Source of the DNA: Negativicutes bacterium
GTDB taxonomy: Bacteria; Bacillota; Negativicutes; Anaeromusales; Anaeromusaceae
NCBI GenBank assembly: GCA_009929485.1
Contig: SAAJ01000011.1
Location: forward strand, 19,162 to 83,161
Direction: 5' to 3'
DNA length: 64,000 bases
Shown here in pieces: positions 16,928 through 24,920 of this stretch. The position numbers and the translations under genes were made by a program. Each line of letters opens with the position of its first letter. Position 1 is the stretch's first letter. Under the pieces are notes generated by a model. That model searched no databases. It was given only the letters and a program-made list of their open reading frames with translations, and was not told where the DNA came from.

Positions 16928-18652
16928 TTATCCTCTCCGTTGCGGCTTGTAATGCGTATGCAGTAAATGATGCGACTTTTCGCTCAATGGAGCCTGCAGC
17001 CAAGAAGCATATAACTCCTGCACCGCCGGGTTTTCATGGGATTTACGCAAACCGCTTCTTTCATCGCATTCGTACAAGGCCGCCATACGACGCTGACGAA
17101 AGTCCGCCATCTTGCTGCGCGGCTGTCCGCCTCCGCCCAGACAACCGCCAGGACAAGCCATAATCTCAATAAAGTGGTAATCAACCTCGCCAGCTCTTAC
17201 TTTTTCCAGCAACGTTCTCGCATGGCGCAGCGAATGCGCGATGGCCACGCGAACGATTGTGCCCTGCAGGTCAATTTCCGCTTCCCGAATTCCTTCCAGG
17301 CCGCGTACTTCACGCAGTTCCACTTTTGCTAAAGCACAGCCAGTTACCGTCTCGTAGACCGTCCTCAAGGCGGCCTCCATCACACCGCCGGTACTGCCGA
17401 AAATAACGCCAGCACCGGTAGAAATACCCATAGGAGCGTCAAATTCTTCTTCTGGCAACGCTTCAAAATCCAAGCCGGCTTCGCGAATCATAGCCGCTAG
17501 TTCCTGGGTTGTCAGCACATAATCCACATCCCGAAAGCCGCTGTCACACATTTCCGGGCGCACCGCTTCGGCTTTCTTCGCCGTACAGGGCATTACCGAA
17601 ACAGAGACAATATCCTCCGCCTTAATCCCGCTTTTTTCTGCATAGTAGGTTTTCACCAAGGCGCCGAAAATCTGCTGAGGCGACTTAGCTGTCGACAAAT
17701 GCGGCAGCAACTCCGGATAAAAAAGCTCCGCAAAATTAATCCATCCAGGGCTGCAAGAAGTGATCATCGGCAGCACGCCGCCTTCTTTAATGCGCCGCAA
17801 GAGTTCATTGCCTTCTTCCATAATGGTCACATCGGCGGCGAAATCAGTATCGAACACCTTATCAAAACCAAGTCTGCGCAAGGCCGCCACCATTTTCCCC
17901 GTTACGATGCTGGCGGCCGGCAAGCCCAGCGCTTCCCCCAAAGCTACCCGCACTGCCGGCGCTGTCTGGACTACCACATGCTTGCCTGCATCGGCCAGCG
18001 CCTCCCAAACCGGCGCCGTATCATCTTTGATGGTAATCGCTCCTGTCGGGCAAACAGCCGCGCACCGTCCGCAGTAGGTACAGGCCGCCGCGTCTAAGCC
18101 CATGCCAAAGGCAGGAGACACTTCCGTATGAAAGCCCCGCTTCGTGAAGCTATATACATGAACTCCTTGCACTTCACTACACGCCCGTATACACCGACCG
18201 CATAAAATACACTTTTCAGGATCGCGCACAAGGGATGGATTGGAAGCATCCTTTCCTCCCCGCCGGCGTTCCCCGTTAAAACGAACCTGTCGAATACCAA
18301 GTTCTGCGGCAATGGTCTGCAGCTCGCAATCGCCATTGCGTTCGCATGCCAGACAATCTGCCGGATGATTCGCCAAAAGCAATTCCACCACCATTTTGCG
18401 CGCATCCCGCACCGCCGGACTATGCGTATGCACTACCATGCCTTCCGCCACAGGATGCACGCAAGACGCCGCTAACGAACGGGCGCCCTCAATTTGCACC
18501 AGACAAACACGACAGCTTCCCTCTGGGTGCAGCTCCGGATGATGGCAAAGAGTGGGAATCTTTACGCCGGCCAGGCGCGCCGCCTCCAAGACAGTAGCCG
18601 ATTTGGGCGCTTCAACAGTCTGGCCGTCCACTGTAATACATACCGTATCCAT
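16928..18652 (-). CDS. hndD: NAD-linked [FeFe] hydrogenase catalytic subunit (HydA/HndD type)
   Basis: A 574-residue protein. An N-terminal [2Fe-2S] domain (CHHPELHPEGSCRVCLVQ), a His/Cys cluster region (ADCLACERNGDCELQ), two [4Fe-4S] motifs (CILCGRCIRAC, CTYCGRCAAVCP) and the H-cluster domain are visible. H-cluster motifs are TSCSPGW (L1), MPCTAKKAEA (L2) and EIMACPGGCLGGGGQP (L3), with the small-subunit-like region fused at the C-terminus. It reduces protons to H2 or oxidises H2 using electrons from the NADH module encoded upstream. L1 reads TSCSP rather than the textbook TSCCP. It is the last gene of the cluster. Confidence 0.94.
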   Translation of the reverse strand: MDTVCITVDGQTVEAPKSATVLEAARLAGVKIPTLCHHPELHPEGSCRVCLVQIEGARSLAASCVHPVAEGMVVHTHSPAVRDARKMVVELLLANHPADCLACERNGDCELQTIAAELGIRQVRFNGERRRGGKDASNPSLVRDPEKCILCGRCIRACSEVQGVHVYSFTKRGFHTEVSPAFGMGLDAAACTYCGRCAAVCPTGAITIKDDTAPVWEALADAGKHVVVQTAPAVRVALGEALGLPAASIVTGKMVAALRRLGFDKVFDTDFAADVTIMEEGNELLRRIKEGGVLPMITSCSPGWINFAELFYPELLPHLSTAKSPQQIFGALVKTYYAEKSGIKAEDIVSVSVMPCTAKKAEAVRPEMCDSGFRDVDYVLTTQELAAMIREAGLDFEALPEEEFDAPMGISTGAGVIFGSTGGVMEAALRTVYETVTGCALAKVELREVRGLEGIREAEIDLQGTIVRVAIAHSLRHARTLLEKVRAGEVDYHFIEIMACPGGCLGGGGQPRSKMADFRQRRMAALYECDERSGLRKSHENPAVQELYASWLQAPLSEKSHHLLHTHYKPQRRG

Positions 18653-18673
18653 ATAAGTCAGCTCCTTTGCTTC

Positions 18674-20464
18674 TTATCCTTTAACAATGGCCTGGAATGG
18701 ACATTTAGCCAGACAACTGCCGCACTTGATGCATTTTTGCGCATCGATAACATGCCGCCCTTTGATTTCTCCGGAAATGGCCCCTACAGGGCATACCTTC
18801 TTACAAAGACCGCAGCCCTTGCATGTATCCGTAATCGAATACGCCGCCATTTTAGCGCAGGCGCCGGCTGGACAGCGTTTCTCCCGGATATGGGCTTCAT
18901 ATTCGTGACGGAAATAGCGCAGTGTACTGAGCACCGGATTGGGCGCCGTCTGTCCCAAGCCGCAAAGAGAAGCCGCCTTAATGCTGCGTCCCAGTTCTTC
19001 GAGCAGTTCAATGTCTCCTTCTCGGCCCTCGCCTTCTGTAAGGCGGGTCAGAATTTCCAACATGCGTTTTGTACCTTCCCGACAGGGCGTACACTTACCG
19101 CAGGATTCGGACTGAGTAAAATTCAAGAAAAAGCGAGCCACATCCACCATACAGGTGGTTTCATCCATGACTACCAGACCGCCTGAACCCATCATAGCCC
19201 CCACCTGTAATAAAGAGTCATAATCTACAGGCAGGTCTAAAAGCTCTTCCGGCAGGCAGCCCCCGGAAGGTCCTCCTATTTGCACGGCTTTGAATTTTTT
19301 TCCGTTTTGAATACCGCCGCCAATATCAAAAATGATTTCCCGCATCGTAATGCCCATGGGCACTTCCGCCAAGCCCGTATGATTCACTTTGCCAGTCAAA
19401 GCAAATACTTTCGTTCCTTTGCTTTTTTCCGTACCGATAGAAGCGTACCATGCGCCGCCTTTGGCGATAATTTGCGGCACATTGGCAAAGGTTTCCACGT
19501 TATTGATATTTGTCGGCTTGCCCCAAAGCCCAGCCACTGCCGGAAAAGGAGGTCTGGGACGCGGCATGCCTCGCTTGCCTTCAATAGATGCCAAAAGAGC
19601 CGTTTCTTCACCGCATACAAAGGCGCCAGCGCCTTCTTTGATCTTAATATGAAACGAGAAGCCGGAACCCAAGATATCCTCTCCCAAAAGGCCCATGGCT
19701 TCCGCCTGAGCGATAGCCACCTTCAGCCGCTTGATGGCCAAAGGATATTCGGCTCGCACATAGATATAGCCCTCGTCCGCACCAATGGCATAGCCGCAAA
19801 CAAGCATACCTTCCAGCACCCGGTGCGGATCTCCTTCCAGCACGCTGCGATCCATAAACGCCCCCGGGTCTCCCTCGTCGGCATTGCAAACCACATATTT
19901 TTTCCCTTGCGGCTCCTTGGCGGCAAAGCTCCACTTCAAGCCGGTTGGAAAGCCGCCGCCGCCGCGCCCCCGCAGACCGGAAAGTTTAACCTCGTCTACT
20001 ACCTGCTGCGGCGTCATCGTCGTCAAAGCTCTGCCTAAGGCCTCATAACCGCCGCCGGCAATATATTCCTCAATTACTTCCGGATTGATATGCCCGCAAT
20101 TGGCCAATACCAAGCGCTGCTGCTTATGATAAAACTGAATGTCCTCATAACTGGGAATGCGTTCCGCCGTCAACGGCTCTTGGTAAAGCAGCCGCTGCAC
20201 AATACGTCCCTTGTAAAAATGCTCTTCTACCAGTTCTGGAACATCTTCCTCCTGCACTCGCACATAAAAAACGCCCTCTGGGTAGACAATAAGCAACGGC
20301 CCCATCTCGCAAAAACCGTGACAGCCGGTTTCAACAATCTTAATTTCCCGAGCTAAGCCTTTTTCCTCCAGCTCCCGCCGCAATGCGGCTTCCACCTTTT
20401 TTGAGCCGGACGACGTACAGCCTGTTCCGGCACAAATCAATACATGCGCCCTTACGTATTCCAT
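18674..20464 (-). CDS. hndC: NADH-binding flavoprotein subunit of electron-bifurcating-type hydrogenase (HydB/HndC)
   Basis: A 596-residue NuoF-like protein. Its N-terminal thioredoxin-like [2Fe-2S] domain has C11, C16 and a later GCHGFCEMGPLL. The FMN/NADH core has GLRGRGGGGFPTGLKW and CNADEGDPGAFMDR. ESCGKCTPCREGT ligates a [4Fe-4S] cluster, and the C-terminus carries two ferredoxin motifs (CKGCGLCKKVCP, CIKCGSCLAKCP). It oxidises or reduces NAD(H) and passes electrons to the catalytic subunit; in this family ferredoxin can be a second partner. It lies 21 bases upstream of the catalytic gene and has GGAGGAGG before its ATG. Confidence 0.94.
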   Translation of the reverse strand: MEYVRAHVLICAGTGCTSSGSKKVEAALRRELEEKGLAREIKIVETGCHGFCEMGPLLIVYPEGVFYVRVQEEDVPELVEEHFYKGRIVQRLLYQEPLTAERIPSYEDIQFYHKQQRLVLANCGHINPEVIEEYIAGGGYEALGRALTTMTPQQVVDEVKLSGLRGRGGGGFPTGLKWSFAAKEPQGKKYVVCNADEGDPGAFMDRSVLEGDPHRVLEGMLVCGYAIGADEGYIYVRAEYPLAIKRLKVAIAQAEAMGLLGEDILGSGFSFHIKIKEGAGAFVCGEETALLASIEGKRGMPRPRPPFPAVAGLWGKPTNINNVETFANVPQIIAKGGAWYASIGTEKSKGTKVFALTGKVNHTGLAEVPMGITMREIIFDIGGGIQNGKKFKAVQIGGPSGGCLPEELLDLPVDYDSLLQVGAMMGSGGLVVMDETTCMVDVARFFLNFTQSESCGKCTPCREGTKRMLEILTRLTEGEGREGDIELLEELGRSIKAASLCGLGQTAPNPVLSTLRYFRHEYEAHIREKRCPAGACAKMAAYSITDTCKGCGLCKKVCPVGAISGEIKGRHVIDAQKCIKCGSCLAKCPFQAIVKG

Positions 20465-20474
20465 GGTCCTCCTC

Positions 20475-20840
20475 CTAGTTATCTATTTTAGCCACAACCC
20501 ATTCTTCGACAATGCGCCCGTTCACCACATGCTCGCCTACAATGCGCTCCACCTTGTCCGGAGTTACTTTTCCATAAATAATGCGCGGCTGCCCCGGCAG
20601 CACCACATCCAAAAGAACCTCTTGCTCGCACATGCCTATACAGCCTGTTTGTTGTACACTGACCCCTTCCAAGTGTCTCTTAGCCACCTCTTCCAGGGTT
20701 GACTTAAGCACCTCGCGCGCGCCGGCGGCTATGCCGCACGTGCCCATGCCAATAATAATTCGCGTATCTGTCTGCTGCCGAATACGAATATCCTGCCGCA
20801 CGCGTTCACGCAAACGATTTAACTCTTCCAGTGTTTTCAT
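20475..20840 (-). CDS. hndB: Thioredoxin-like [2Fe-2S] protein (HndB/HydE-like)
   Basis: About 121 residues. MKTLEELNRLRERVRQDI precedes a small ferredoxin fold with Cys at GMGTCGIAAGAREV and at QQTGCIGMCEQEVLLDVV, giving the four-Cys pattern of thioredoxin-like [2Fe-2S] proteins. It is a usual companion of NuoE/NuoF-like hydrogenase subunits and probably adds an electron-transfer site. The start MKTLEE is chosen because GAGGAGG precedes it; longer upstream readings overlap the HATPase gene heavily. The ATG overlaps the upstream stop (ATGA). Confidence 0.88.
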   Translation of the reverse strand: MKTLEELNRLRERVRQDIRIRQQTDTRIIIGMGTCGIAAGAREVLKSTLEEVAKRHLEGVSVQQTGCIGMCEQEVLLDVVLPGQPRIIYGKVTPDKVERIVGEHVVNGRIVEEWVVAKIDN

Positions 20841-21355
20841 GCTTGTTCCTCCTCTTTCAATGCATTCCAGCCTGTCTCCAGCACTTCTTTCAAAGTCAAC
20901 ATGTCCAGCCCTGTTGTAGTCGATGAATCCCACTGCCATTGCCGCCCATCCCGATAATGCAGGTATTGAAAATGAATTTGCGGCATTGTCACCGCCAAGG
21001 TCCACAAAGTACCGGGCAAATCGCCCCAAGGCGGCAAATCAGGATGGCTTCTGCCAAAGGAAGCGCAAAGCATCGTCCCTAAACCAGGCCGGGAAATCAT
21101 CCTCACTTTGCCGCCGCAATGTCGCGTCCACATATCTAAAAGACCCAAACCTAGGCCAACAGCGCGTGTTGTTCGTTTCGTAAAAAAAGGATTCAACGCC
21201 TCTTTGCATTCTTGGCGCGTCATGCCTCTCCCGTCATCAGCAATCCTCCATGTTAAAGAGTCTCCAATTTCTCGTACGCGGATATCCACACGGGCCGCCC
21301 CCGCTTCCAGAGAATTTCGCAAAAGCTCTAACAGAAGCAGCGACAGCTCTTTCAT
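20837..21355 (-). CDS. HATPase-domain protein within the hydrogenase operon
   Basis: A 172-residue protein whose first ~100 residues form a GHKL ATPase domain: LLLELLRNSLEAGAARVDI (N box), IADDGRGM (G1) and GLGLGLLDM (G2). There is no histidine-phosphorylation domain. The C-terminal ~70 residues are unassigned. Similar ATP-binding proteins recur between NuoE- and NuoF-like genes in clostridial hydrogenase clusters. A regulatory or anti-sigma-like role is inference. It overlaps both neighbours by four bases, so its translation is probably coupled with theirs. Confidence 0.78.
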   Translation of the reverse strand: MKELSLLLLELLRNSLEAGAARVDIRVREIGDSLTWRIADDGRGMTRQECKEALNPFFTKRTTRAVGLGLGLLDMWTRHCGGKVRMISRPGLGTMLCASFGRSHPDLPPWGDLPGTLWTLAVTMPQIHFQYLHYRDGRQWQWDSSTTTGLDMLTLKEVLETGWNALKEEEQA

Positions 21356-21858
21356 GACTGTCCACGATAGGGCTGCAAAATACCTCCTATGCCTTCCGGC
21401 GTCAAACGGCCGTACGTGTCATCGTCAATCATCATAACCGGCGCCAGGCCGCAGGCGCCAATACAGGCCACGGTTTCCAAGGTAAAGTTCAAGTCTGCTG
21501 TCGTCTCGCCCGGCTTTACGCCCAACTCTTTTTCCATGGCTTCTAAAATTGCTTTAGCGCCCCTTACATGGCAGGCCGTTCCTTGGCACACCCTTACAAT
21601 ATGTTTCCCTCGCGGATTAAGATGGAACTGTGAGTAAAATGTCACCACGCCATATACTTGGCTGATAGGCAAATGCAAGCCATCGGCAATCCGTTCCAGC
21701 ACCTCCCGCGATAAATACCCATAAGCGTCTTGAGCCTGTTGCAGTACCGGAATTAAAGCTCCCGGCGCCTCTTGATAGCGCGCAAGAATAGCTGCAAGTT
21801 CTTCATACCTCTCACCAGCTCCTCCGCACGCACATCCTGACTTCGATAATTTCATCAT
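21352..21858 (-). CDS. hndA: NuoE-like [2Fe-2S] subunit of the hydrogenase (HydC/HndA)
   Basis: A 168-residue NuoE/HndA protein. A helical N-terminal part (AYGYLSREVLERIADGLHLP) is followed by the thioredoxin-like [2Fe-2S] domain with ligands in VCQGTACHVRGAK and VACIGACGLAPVMMI. It carries electrons between the flavoprotein and the other clusters of the complex. An extra Cys-rich start (SGCACGGAGE) precedes the usual domain. The start has AAAGGGGG upstream. It follows the PHP gene by 11 bases. Confidence 0.92.
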   Translation of the reverse strand: MMKLSKSGCACGGAGERYEELAAILARYQEAPGALIPVLQQAQDAYGYLSREVLERIADGLHLPISQVYGVVTFYSQFHLNPRGKHIVRVCQGTACHVRGAKAILEAMEKELGVKPGETTADLNFTLETVACIGACGLAPVMMIDDDTYGRLTPEGIGGILQPYRGQS

Positions 21859-21869
21859 CGTTTCCCCCT

Positions 21870-22643
21870 TTACGCGTTCTCCTCTTTATTACGGTTATGC
21901 CATCGCAGCCAACGTCCGTCTTTGCCCTGCAAAGCCAGATGAAATTCGGCTAACGTAGGCTTTTCCATCATGATTTGCACTTTGCCGCCTTGACAAAGCG
22001 CATCTAAGCTATGCGCATCTGATGCCGTCACCAAGGGCAGCTCCTGCGGCAAAAGCGGCAATCTCCGCCGCGCTTCAGCTTCGGTCGCCACACAAGTTGA
22101 GATTTCCGCCGCCGCCACGGGCAATTCCGTCGGCCAAATTCCCAACTGCCCCAAAAGGCTGTAAGCTGGCCGATCCACATGACTGGCAATGACCATCCCG
22201 CCCAGGCGAACCGCTTCTTCGCAAAGAGTTTGCGCATCCGCCGTTAACGCCGAAAGCAGCAACTCCTCCCGCTCGCCCAGCAGTTCATCTTCCGCGCTTA
22301 AAATCCACTGCGGCCCAAAAAGACGACTCTGATTCAGTCTGCCATTACGCCAGCCGTCCACTTTGGCGCACCAAGACGCAAACGCCGGCCAATCGTCAAA
22401 AATCGCCAGTAAATGCGCTTCCTCGGCGCACTCCACTTCCATCCCCGGCCAAACCGTTAATGAGCTCTGCCTCGCCGCCTGCCAGACCGCTTTGGCATTG
22501 TCACCGGCATTATGGTCGGTAACAGCGATAATATCCAAGCCTAACTCCAGCGCCGTCTCCACCACCAAAGACGGCGTCATCTCCACTGAAGCGCAAGGAG
22601 ACAACACCGTATGCACATGCAAGTCCGTCAAATAAGATCGCAT
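21870..22643 (-). CDS. PHP-domain metal-dependent phosphoesterase-like protein
   Basis: About 257 residues of the PHP superfamily. The N-terminal motif YLTDLHVHTVLSPCA, TDHNAGDN, VIASHVDRPAYSLLG and TASDAHSLDAL supply the His/Asp metal ligands. Substrates in this context are unknown; PHP proteins often hydrolyse phosphodiesters or sugar phosphates. The start MRSYLTDLHVHT is chosen because the family begins there; it overlaps the DRTGG gene end by 16 bases. A PHP gene is a recurrent member of Firmicutes hydrogenase clusters (family knowledge, from memory). Confidence 0.85.
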   Translation of the reverse strand: MRSYLTDLHVHTVLSPCASVEMTPSLVVETALELGLDIIAVTDHNAGDNAKAVWQAARQSSLTVWPGMEVECAEEAHLLAIFDDWPAFASWCAKVDGWRNGRLNQSRLFGPQWILSAEDELLGEREELLLSALTADAQTLCEEAVRLGGMVIASHVDRPAYSLLGQLGIWPTELPVAAAEISTCVATEAEARRRLPLLPQELPLVTASDAHSLDALCQGGKVQIMMEKPTLAEFHLALQGKDGRWLRWHNRNKEENA

Positions 22644-22993
22644 ATTTCTTGGCCCACGCCCAGTGCATGGAGCCGGCAAACGATATCAAAGGCGGGCAAG
22701 TCCGTTACTAGAAGAGGCATCCCTACTTCGTCCGCCTTGGCCAAGGCCGCCGCTTCCGGTTTAGCGCCTCCCGCAACGATCACTGCCGCCATTCCCGCCA
22801 AGGAAGCGACGGCCAACAAATTCACATGACTTTGCATGGTCACCCATACCGTTCCCTCGCCAGCCTGCGCTAAAGCGCAGCTCATCAAATCTGAAACAAA
22901 CCCCCCCTGCACTTCGCGCTGCAACCCTTGCGCCCCTCCGGCAAGCTTCAGCGGCAATTCCCGAGTTAAATCCGCTACCAGCACAGCCTCCAC
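22628..22993 (-). CDS. DRTGG-domain protein
   Basis: A 121-residue single-domain protein. The pattern QREVQGGFVSDLMSCALAQ and TMQSHVNLLAVASLAGMAAV matches DRTGG domains, which are found near CBS domains and in phosphotransacetylase-like proteins and probably sense a nucleotide or metabolite. No catalytic residues are recognised. It sits one base downstream of the H-cluster-like gene and overlaps the PHP gene, so it belongs to the same transcript. Confidence 0.78.
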   Translation of the reverse strand: MEAVLVADLTRELPLKLAGGAQGLQREVQGGFVSDLMSCALAQAGEGTVWVTMQSHVNLLAVASLAGMAAVIVAGGAKPEAAALAKADEVGMPLLVTDLPAFDIVCRLHALGVGQEICDLI

Positions 22994-22994
22994 C

Positions 22995-24287
22995 TCAGCT
23001 TTCTTCTTCGCTTTTATCCAAGGAAGGCGGCAGTTTCTCCGCCAAACTTTTCATTTCTTGGGCTAAATCGCGCACTCGCTGCCGCAGCAAAAATACGCAA
23101 TCCGTTTCACTGGCCTGCCCCTGCACAATGTCCTCCGCCAGAGCGCGGCAGTTCGGCGACCCGCAGGAGCCACAGTCTAATCCCGGCAGCTTGTACAGCA
23201 TTTCTTCCATGCTTTCCACTTTACGCAGCGCTTCGTGAATATCCTGATCCAGGCGCAGCACCGGCTTAGGCAGCGGCAACGGCAGCACCTCCACGGCCCT
23301 ATGTTTTTCCGGCGTCTTCGACGGCCAGATGGAAGCCCGTCCGCGAAGCTGCGTCTCGCCTACAAAACGGTTAACCGCCGTCAAAGGACCTCCAATGCAG
23401 CCTCCGGCGCAGGCCAGCGCCTCGATATAGCGCACCTGACCCAACGTACCAAAAGCAACCTGCTCCAGCAGTTGACTGACTTGCTCAATTCCGTCCACCG
23501 CCAGCACGCTGTCTTGCATTACACCTTGACTTTCCCCGCCGGCTAAGGCCCAGCCGGCTCCCAGCCAGCTAGACTCCACCTCCACCTCAGGGCAATCCTT
23601 ATCGTGAACTTTAGCCAGTAATTCCCCGTAAAGATGCGAAATAGCGATAGCCCCGTCAATAACACCGCAGGCTTGCTTCACCGCCGTCATCTTCGCCGGG
23701 CAAGGCGTCAAAAACCAAACGCCTATTTTCTCCGGCGGCAAGCCAGTCTGCTCAACCGCTCTGGCTCTAGCTAAGCGAGCCGTAACCGTTACAGGCGCCT
23801 CCATAGGCACCAGGCAAGGCAGCAGGTCTGGAAACTTCACCTGTACCAGACGCACAACCGCAGGACAGGCTGAGGAAATCAAGGGTTTCGGAATCTCTTT
23901 TTTCTGGAGCAATCGCTTCACTGCCGCCGTCACGTCAGCCGCCCCCAAAGCCACTTCACACACTGCATCAAAACCAAGCTGCAGCAATCCCCCCAAAATT
24001 CGTCCCACCGATACAGTTGCTGGAAATTGAGCATACAGCGACGGCGCCGGCAAGGCCACATTGTAGGAGAACCGTTCCAGGCAATCCATGGCGTCGGTTA
24101 CCGTTGTCTTCGCCTTAGCCGGACAAAGACGAATGCATTCGCCGCAATCAATACAACGTTCTTCCAAAATGCGCGCTTTTCCGGCGCGCACTCGAATGGC
24201 TTCCATGGGACAGTGCTTAGCACAGACTACGCAGCCTCGGCAACGCGCTTCAATCAAACGCACCGAATGAAAATAGCTGTCACTCAT
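22995..24287 (-). CDS. Second [FeFe] hydrogenase-like iron-sulfur protein, putative sensor
   Basis: A 430-residue protein. Two N-terminal [4Fe-4S] motifs (CRGCVVCAKHCP, CIDCGECIRLCP) precede an H-cluster-like domain with SSACPAVVRLVQ, TPCPAKMTAVKQ and EALACAGGCIGG. A C-terminal Cys module (LPGLDCGSCGSPNCRALAED) resembles the Fe-S domain of corrinoid and Rnf-type proteins. The four cysteines expected to ligate the H-cluster cubane are kept, but the proton-relay Cys is Ala and the usual Glu of motif 2 is absent. This pattern suits a sensory or electron-transfer role more than high-rate catalysis. The start MSDSYFHSV overlaps the HATPase gene by eight bases. Confidence 0.82.
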   Translation of the reverse strand: MSDSYFHSVRLIEARCRGCVVCAKHCPMEAIRVRAGKARILEERCIDCGECIRLCPAKAKTTVTDAMDCLERFSYNVALPAPSLYAQFPATVSVGRILGGLLQLGFDAVCEVALGAADVTAAVKRLLQKKEIPKPLISSACPAVVRLVQVKFPDLLPCLVPMEAPVTVTARLARARAVEQTGLPPEKIGVWFLTPCPAKMTAVKQACGVIDGAIAISHLYGELLAKVHDKDCPEVEVESSWLGAGWALAGGESQGVMQDSVLAVDGIEQVSQLLEQVAFGTLGQVRYIEALACAGGCIGGPLTAVNRFVGETQLRGRASIWPSKTPEKHRAVEVLPLPLPKPVLRLDQDIHEALRKVESMEEMLYKLPGLDCGSCGSPNCRALAEDIVQGQASETDCVFLLRQRVRDLAQEMKSLAEKLPPSLDKSEEES

Positions 24288-24735
24288 GGTCTGCTCCCCT
24301 CTGATGCCGAAATAACATGGAAACCGACGTACCCACACCCGGTTTCGAATCGATAACCAATTCATCGGCGCAACGCTTCATATTAGGTAAACCCATCCCC
24401 GCGCCGAAACCCATCTCACGAATTTCCGGCGGCGCTGTAGAAAAGCCCTCGCACATGGCTTGGCTTACATCCGCAATACCAGGCCCCTCATCTTCCACAA
24501 CCACTTTTGTTTCTTCAGCAGTGACGCTCGCCCGCATTACCCCGCGCCGTGCATGAATGATCACATTCAGCTCCGCTTCATACGCGCCCACCGATGCCCG
24601 GCGAATTACATCTCCTGGAAGTCCCAACCGACGCATAACGTCTTTTAATTGCATAGCGCCGTCGCCTGCCCGCGAGAAATCAAAGCCCTTTATGGGCCAT
24701 TCTTTCTGCCAGGCATTCATTTTTTCCTGCTCCAT
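24280..24735 (-). CDS. Anti-sigma-factor-like ATPase (HATPase), first gene of the hydrogenase cluster
   Basis: About 151 residues with a GHKL ATPase fold: VGAYEAELNVIIHA (N box), VEDEGPGI (G1) and GFGAGMGLPNMKRCAD (G2). This is the RsbW/SpoIIAB type without a kinase dimerisation domain. It may act as a switch protein with the downstream Fe-S sensor-like protein; that pairing is inferred only from coupling (eight-base overlap). The ATG has GGTGGTG upstream, and a promoter lies about 35 bases ahead. Confidence 0.8.
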   Translation of the reverse strand: MEQEKMNAWQKEWPIKGFDFSRAGDGAMQLKDVMRRLGLPGDVIRRASVGAYEAELNVIIHARRGVMRASVTAEETKVVVEDEGPGIADVSQAMCEGFSTAPPEIREMGFGAGMGLPNMKRCADELVIDSKPGVGTSVSMLFRHQRGADHE

Positions 24736-24749
24736 TATTTCACCACCGC

Positions 24750-24774
24750 TTGTACACAATCTTTTATGTATACA
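24750..24774. promoter_or_regulatory. Tandem palindromic sites ahead of the hydrogenase operon
   Basis: Two near-identical boxes, TTGTACACAA (24750-24759) and TGTATACA (24767-24774), lie with starts about 16 bases apart. The second overlaps the -10 element, so binding there would block transcription. The GT-N-AC type core is typical of GntR/FadR-class operators; the regulator is unknown. Confidence 0.4.
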
Positions 24775-24795
24775 ATTGAGTTAGAGCTTTCACAA
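24767..24795 (-). promoter_or_regulatory. Promoter of the hydrogenase operon
   Basis: TTGTGA (24790-24795), 17 bases, then TATACA (24767-24772). It lies directly ahead of the HATPase start at 24735, and the palindromic boxes overlap its -10. Confidence 0.6.
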
Positions 24796-24811
24796 TTCTC
24801 TAATAAAACCA

Positions 24812-24858
24812 AAAGCGTGTCAAGATGCATTTGGAATGAACATCTCTTGACACGCTTT
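24812..24858 (-). terminator. Intrinsic terminator after the O-antigen ligase gene
   Basis: A perfect 14-bp stem AAAGCGTGTCAAGA with its complement and a 19-base loop, with CTTTTGGTTTTATTA following on the minus strand. It separates the ligase gene from the hydrogenase promoter. Confidence 0.75.
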
Positions 24859-24920
24859 GTGCTTTTTGGTCTATATTCGCTTTATTTAATGTAAATTCCT
24901 GCAACTTAGTTATAAAAATT

